Source: CATQHS01 sp965203375
Lineage (GTDB): Bacteria > Actinomycetota > Acidimicrobiia > Acidimicrobiales > Aldehydirespiratoraceae
Direction: 5' to 3'
NCBI GenBank assembly: GCA_965203375.1
Contig: OZ241886.1
Coordinates: 558,001 to 622,000, forward strand
DNA length: 64,000 nt
The notes beneath the pieces were generated by a model. It was not told the origin of the DNA. It did no database searches and was given only the letters and a program-made list of their open reading frames with translations. The translations under genes were made by a program, and so were the position numbers. This document shows positions 60,547 to 64,000 of the stretch, in pieces; within the stretch, counting starts at the first letter, position 1, and every line of letters begins with the position of its first letter.

Positions 60547-61356
60547 TCACATTCCGAGGGCGCCCACCGTCCCCCGCCAGGCCAGCGAGCCGCCGTCGAT
60601 CAGGATGTAGGCGCCGTTGATGAACCCGGCTTCGGGGCTGGCCAAGAAGCACACCAGCTCGCCGACTTCGTCCGGCAGCCCCAGCCGCGGGATGAGGCTG
60701 GTGGCGACGAGGGCGTGCTCGAACGCGGCCGGGTCGTCCGACTGCTTGATGAAGTCGGTGACCATGTTGGTGGCGATGGCGGTGGGCCCGTAGCAGTTGA
60801 CCCGGATGCCGTAGGGAGCGCAATCGACGGCCAGGTTCTGGGTCTGGAGCCGTATTCCGCCCTTGCTGGTGCCGTAGGCCGAGTTGTTCGGGTAGGCGGA
60901 CTGGCTGCCGGTGGACGCGGCGTTGATGATGGAGGCGTTGTCGCTCTCCTTGAGGTACGGGAGCGCGTATTTGGAGCAGATCCACGGGCCGACGGCGTTG
61001 ACTTCGATCACCCGGCGGAAGACCTCCACCGGCATGTCGGCCAGGGTGCAGGAGGCGGCGTCGGTCAGCCCGGTCTCGTGGATGCCGGCGTTGTTGTGCA
61101 GCACGTCGATGCCGCCGAATGCGTCGGCCGCCGCGGCCATCAGGGCCTCGGCCTGGCCGGGATCGGTCACGTCGCAATGGCAGTAGGCGGCCTCGCCGCC
61201 GTCGTCGCGGATGGCCTGCGCCACCGCCTCGCCCTGCTCGTCGTTGACGTCGGAGACCATGACCCTGGCCCCCTTGCCGGCGGCCAGCCTGGCCGTGGCC
61301 TCCCCTATGCCGGTTCCGGATCCGGTGATGACGAACCGGAGACCTTCGACTCCCAT
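60547..61356 (-). CDS. Short-chain dehydrogenase/reductase (SDR)
   Basis: A 269-residue SDR with VITGSGTGIGEATARLA, DVLHNNAGIHETG, the catalytic serine region INAASTGSQS and YGTSKGGI. C-terminal FINGAYILIDGGSLAW is typical. Same strand as and just upstream of the transporter genes, so probably oxidises or reduces the imported compound or a derivative. Confidence 0.92.
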   Translation of the reverse strand: MGVEGLRFVITGSGTGIGEATARLAAGKGARVMVSDVNDEQGEAVAQAIRDDGGEAAYCHCDVTDPGQAEALMAAAADAFGGIDVLHNNAGIHETGLTDAASCTLADMPVEVFRRVIEVNAVGPWICSKYALPYLKESDNASIINAASTGSQSAYPNNSAYGTSKGGIRLQTQNLAVDCAPYGIRVNCYGPTAIATNMVTDFIKQSDDPAAFEHALVATSLIPRLGLPDEVGELVCFLASPEAGFINGAYILIDGGSLAWRGTVGALGM

Positions 61357-61366
61357 GAGCTCCTCC

Positions 61367-62671
61367 TCAGTCGAGCGGCAGCACCGCTTCGGGCAGCGGG
61401 TGGCGGTAGAGCCCCGCCGCGTTCTCGCTGCACATCATCCGCAGCTCCTTGGGCGGGATGTGCCCCCACAGCTCGTCGACCACGCTCTGGCTGTCGGGCC
61501 AGGTGCTGTCGATGTGGGGATAGTCGGTCTCCAACATGATGTTCTCTGCGCCGATCACATGGCGGGTGTCGATGGTGGACGGATCGTCGAGGGTGCACCA
61601 CCAGAAGTTGCGGCGCAACACGTCGGAGGGGCGGTCGGCCCAGTCCGTGCAATAGCCGGAGCGGTCGACCATGTTGTCGAGGCGGTCGATGAGCATGGCG
61701 GCCCAGCCGATGCCGCCCTCGGACAGCGCGATCTTCAGCTCGGGGTGCTTCGCCGGATAGCCCGACCACAGCCACTCCGCGCAGGTGCCGATGGCAAGCT
61801 GGCCGAACAGCGTCGCCGCCAGCTCCAAGAACGGCGCGCCGGGCGGCGCGGGCTGGAGGCCGGAGCTGCCCACGTGCAGGCTGATCACCGTGTCGGTCTC
61901 GGCGCAGGCGGCGATGATCGGGTCCCAGAAGCCGCGGTCCCAGAGGCTGGGCAGCCCCACCGCGTGGGGCCGCTCCGGCAGCGTCACCGACACGAAGCCC
62001 CGGTCGGCGTTGCGCCGGATCTCGGCGACGGCCCGGTCCGGGTCGCCGAGGTAGGTGATCCCCATCGGGATGATCCGGGTCGGGTGGGCCAGGTGCCACT
62101 CGTTGTAGAGCCAGTCGTTCCACGCCCGGACCGCGTCCAATCCCACTTCGCGGTCCCGGGCCTTGGCGAAGACCAGGCCGCAGAAGCCGGTGACCTGGGA
62201 GGGGAAGTTCATCATGGCCTGTATGCCCGCCAGGTCCATGTCTTTGACCCGGGCATCGACGTCGTAGCAGCCGGGCCGCATCTGATCGAAGCGGAACGGC
62301 TCGAAGTTCCAGCTCTCCGGGCGCCGCCCGGCCAGCGCGTTGAGCCCGACCTGGGTGAACGTCTGGCCCTCGAACAGCCAGACCTGGTGGCCCTGCTTGG
62401 TCTCGCGCAACTGGGGGCCCCGGTCGCGCAGGCCCGGCGACATCCACTCGGCGAAGAGGTGGGGCGGCTCGACGACGTGGTCGTCCACCGACACGATCGT
62501 GTACTTGGCCTCGCGGGGGGCCGGGTCGGGCAGGAACAGCTCGGGATCGAGGCTGGCCGTCGTCTTGGGCGCCAGGTCGTCGCCGGCCGCGGTGACGGGC
62601 TTCAGCTCGGTGACGTCGGCGGCGTCGAAGTCGGAGAGCAGCTCGTCGGGACTCGCCGTTGCCATGGCCAT
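61367..62671 (-). CDS. Amidohydrolase family 2 (ACMSD-like) metal-dependent hydrolase/decarboxylase
   Basis: A TIM-barrel protein of 434 residues from ATG 62671 (GTG 62680 is possible). SVDDHVVEPPHLFAEWM opens the barrel; ISLHVGSSG, LSEGGIGWAAMLIDRLD and MLETDYPHIDSTWPDS carry metal-site His and Asp residues. Such proteins hydrolyse or decarboxylate aromatic or cyclic acids. The SDR gene starts 11 bases away on the same strand. Confidence 0.9.
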   Translation of the reverse strand: MAMATASPDELLSDFDAADVTELKPVTAAGDDLAPKTTASLDPELFLPDPAPREAKYTIVSVDDHVVEPPHLFAEWMSPGLRDRGPQLRETKQGHQVWLFEGQTFTQVGLNALAGRRPESWNFEPFRFDQMRPGCYDVDARVKDMDLAGIQAMMNFPSQVTGFCGLVFAKARDREVGLDAVRAWNDWLYNEWHLAHPTRIIPMGITYLGDPDRAVAEIRRNADRGFVSVTLPERPHAVGLPSLWDRGFWDPIIAACAETDTVISLHVGSSGLQPAPPGAPFLELAATLFGQLAIGTCAEWLWSGYPAKHPELKIALSEGGIGWAAMLIDRLDNMVDRSGYCTDWADRPSDVLRRNFWWCTLDDPSTIDTRHVIGAENIMLETDYPHIDSTWPDSQSVVDELWGHIPPKELRMMCSENAAGLYRHPLPEAVLPLD

Positions 62672-62771
62672 GGAGCGCACCCCCTGGTAAGTCGTTCAAA
62701 TCCTTCGGGAACGCCGCAGTTTAGAGCCCGTTCAAGCAGGCGCCGAATCGGCGGCGGTCGGCGGAGGCCGG

Positions 62772-62777
62772 TATTCT
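62772..62777 (+). promoter_or_regulatory. Leaderless-type -10 box (class II aldolase)
   Basis: TATTCT lies eight bases before ATG 62786. Confidence 0.45.
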
Positions 62778-62785
62778 GGCCGCCC

Positions 62786-63457
62786 ATGAGCGACAGAGAA
62801 CAAGCCGTATCCGACATCGTGGCCGCGTGCCGCGCCTTGGCCCTCAGAGGCTGCAGCGACGGCATCGGTGGACACGTCTCCATCCGGGTTCCGGGGCGGG
62901 ACGCGTTCTGGATCAACGCCTTCGACCGAGAACTGGGGGAGATCACCGCCGACGACGTCCTCATGGTCGACCACCGCGGCCGGGTGATAGAGGGCAATCG
63001 GGTGGTCAGCCTGGGATCGGAGTTCCACGGCGGCATCTACGGCCAGCGCCCCGACGTGGGCGCCATCGTCCACACCCACGGCTTCTGGGGCACGGCGCTG
63101 GCCTCGCTCGGGCGCCCGCTGAAAATGCGCCACAACCTCTGCTGCCTGTTCCACGACGACCAGGTGATGAGCCCCGACGACTCGTTCGAGGCGATCGGCC
63201 CGGCGCTGGGATCGGCTTCGACCATCATCATCCCGTGGCACGGGTGCATCACCGTGGACCGCAACATCGGCCGGGCCGCGGCCCTGCACGTCACCCTCGA
63301 GGAGATGGCCAAGCTCGACGTCACGCTCGAGTCCGCCGACGCGCCGGAGATCCCCGAAGACCGCCGCCTGCCCATCCAGAAGATGGTGGACGAGGGCGCC
63401 GGCTATCTCGAACAGACGTGGGAGCTGATGAAGCGCCAGGCCCAGGCCGCGGCCTGA
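62786..63457 (+). CDS. Class II aldolase/adducin family protein
   Basis: A 223-residue zinc-dependent aldolase-fold protein. GCSDGIGGHVSIRVPGRD, VVSLGSEFHGGIYGQRPDVG with the catalytic Glu, and IVHTHGFWGTALASLG with two zinc histidines are visible; a third histidine is in IIPWHGC. Relatives include L-fuculose-phosphate aldolase and decarboxylases. Divergent from the amidohydrolase-SDR-transporter run, with which it probably forms one catabolic locus. Confidence 0.9.
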   Translation: MSDREQAVSDIVAACRALALRGCSDGIGGHVSIRVPGRDAFWINAFDRELGEITADDVLMVDHRGRVIEGNRVVSLGSEFHGGIYGQRPDVGAIVHTHGFWGTALASLGRPLKMRHNLCCLFHDDQVMSPDDSFEAIGPALGSASTIIIPWHGCITVDRNIGRAAALHVTLEEMAKLDVTLESADAPEIPEDRRLPIQKMVDEGAGYLEQTWELMKRQAQAAA

Positions 63458-63553
63458 CGCATTGCCGCCCCGGCCTGACTTGAGGCGCGGCCGCCCGCCC
63501 GCATCACGCGCTAAACAACCTCACGCGAACTGACACCTAACGCCGCGGTCGCG

Positions 63554-63600
63554 CCCCCGGCTCGGCTCACTTGGCCGGGGGCGGCCGGCTCACTTGACGA
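63554..63600 (-). repeat. Hairpin and duplicated 3' end of the last gene
   Basis: GGCTCACTTG, the end of the minus-strand gene, is present at 63587 and again 23 bases further at 63564. The copy lies in the loop of a CCCCCGGC/GCCGGGGG hairpin (63554-63561 / 63574-63581) that may act as terminator. Confidence 0.6.
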
Positions 63601-64000
63601 GGAGCAGGCCGGCGGCTTCGGGGACCGGCATGCCGATGCCGACGCCCCGCTGGCGGGCGGGGCCGTTGGCGGCCGAGACGATGCCGTCGCGGTAGTGCGA
63701 GAGCCCGCTGCCCATGCGGGCCAGGCGGGCGTCGGCGGTGGCCCCGGCCAGGCCGTCGGCTTCGACGATGGCCAAACCGGCCATGCCCGAGTCGTCCTTG
63801 CCCCGGCCGCCGTCGCTGCAGATGAAGCCCCACGGCCTCGTCCTGCGCAGGTATCCGACGGCCGAGCGGCCGGTGTGGCCGGCGGTGACCAGCACGTTGC
63901 GGTCGGTGTCCTCGTCGGTCCCGAAGGCGATGGAGTCGGCGGCGATCACGTGGCGGCCGTCGGGCGAGGTCTGCATGATCGTGCGGTTGGTTATCTCCGA
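63590..64000 (-). CDS. Unidentified protein, C-terminal part (cut by window edge)
   Basis: The frame is open from the right edge to the stop at 63590, 136 codons. An internal ATG at 63976 exists, but open codons before it (SEITNRTI) suggest the start is outside. It contains VIAADSIAFGTDEDTDRNVL, AGHTGRSAVGYLRR, RPWGFICSDGGRGKDDSG and MPVPEAAGLLLVK. I do not recognise the family. No membrane segment. Confidence 0.65.
   Translation of the reverse strand, partial: SEITNRTIMQTSPDGRHVIAADSIAFGTDEDTDRNVLVTAGHTGRSAVGYLRRTRPWGFICSDGGRGKDDSGMAGLAIVEADGLAGATADARLARMGSGLSHYRDGIVSAANGPARQRGVGIGMPVPEAAGLLLVK

Overview
The window is high-GC DNA of actinobacterial character, and I would guess an uncultured Acidimicrobiia-like lineage. 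The reasons are an actinobacterial-type complex I gene set, a DUF3107 gene, S-layer-like repeats in an exported dehydrogenase, many GTG starts, and many genes whose start codon lies 6-9 bases after a TANNNT -10 box (leaderless transcription). The taxonomic guess rests on gene style only.

Layout. 1-172: the end of an IS481-type insertion sequence, running off the left edge. 274-3793: a lower-GC tandem array of six related modules of no family I recognise, built as three long+short pairs. 3964-11911: nuoIJKLMN, the distal half of complex I, followed at once by a MidA/NDUFAF7-type complex I assembly methyltransferase; nuoA-H are absent. 12065-16967: a secreted metzincin protease with FnIII domains (apparent frameshift after the signal peptide), an overlapping lipoprotein gene, and a stray FnIII tail. 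17027-26929: an exported PQQ-type sugar dehydrogenase, a membrane protein, an HD protein, glutamine synthetase II, NAD synthetase, a group 2 sigma factor and a NYN protein. 26869-27845: a selenocysteine tRNA (UCA anticodon), a 24-residue membrane peptide and yqeC (selenium-dependent hydroxylase accessory), then ubiX. 28641-33740: two SDRs and a dehydrogenase/kinase/aldolase cluster. 33916-36147: a TIGR03792-like protein, a DUF3179 lipoprotein and a SixA-like phosphatase. 36287-38326: a type II restriction-modification pair, a C5-cytosine methyltransferase and an EcoRV-family endonuclease. 38391-43237: a SufR-like regulator, Mrp, DUF3107, a PdtaS-like kinase, a glycerophosphodiesterase and a small protein. 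43350-47080 (minus): a second secreted FnIII protein (Cys-rich repeats, phospholipase A2-like and ricin-type lectin domains) plus an overlapping lipoprotein, parallel in design to the pair at 12065. 47239-54945: a diacylglycerol kinase family protein, EtfBA, a second NYN protein, acyl-CoA ligase, acyl-CoA dehydrogenase and an SDR. 55190-56461: a DUF4143 ATPase. 56473-63457: a sugar-type (CUT2) ABC transporter with SDR, amidohydrolase and class II aldolase genes. The last gene is cut by the right edge.

The most unusual observations are: (1) the triplicated long-short module array beside an IS end; (2) two independent loci in which a large secreted FnIII enzyme overlaps by 4 nt with a downstream lipoprotein gene; (3) short imperfect tandem duplications of gene ends or starts at about a dozen gene boundaries; (4) tRNA-Sec next to yqeC; (5) an EcoRV-like nuclease paired with a C5-cytosine rather than an N6-adenine methyltransferase; and (6) low-complexity insertions inside otherwise conserved enzymes. 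All calls were made by eye, with no database search.
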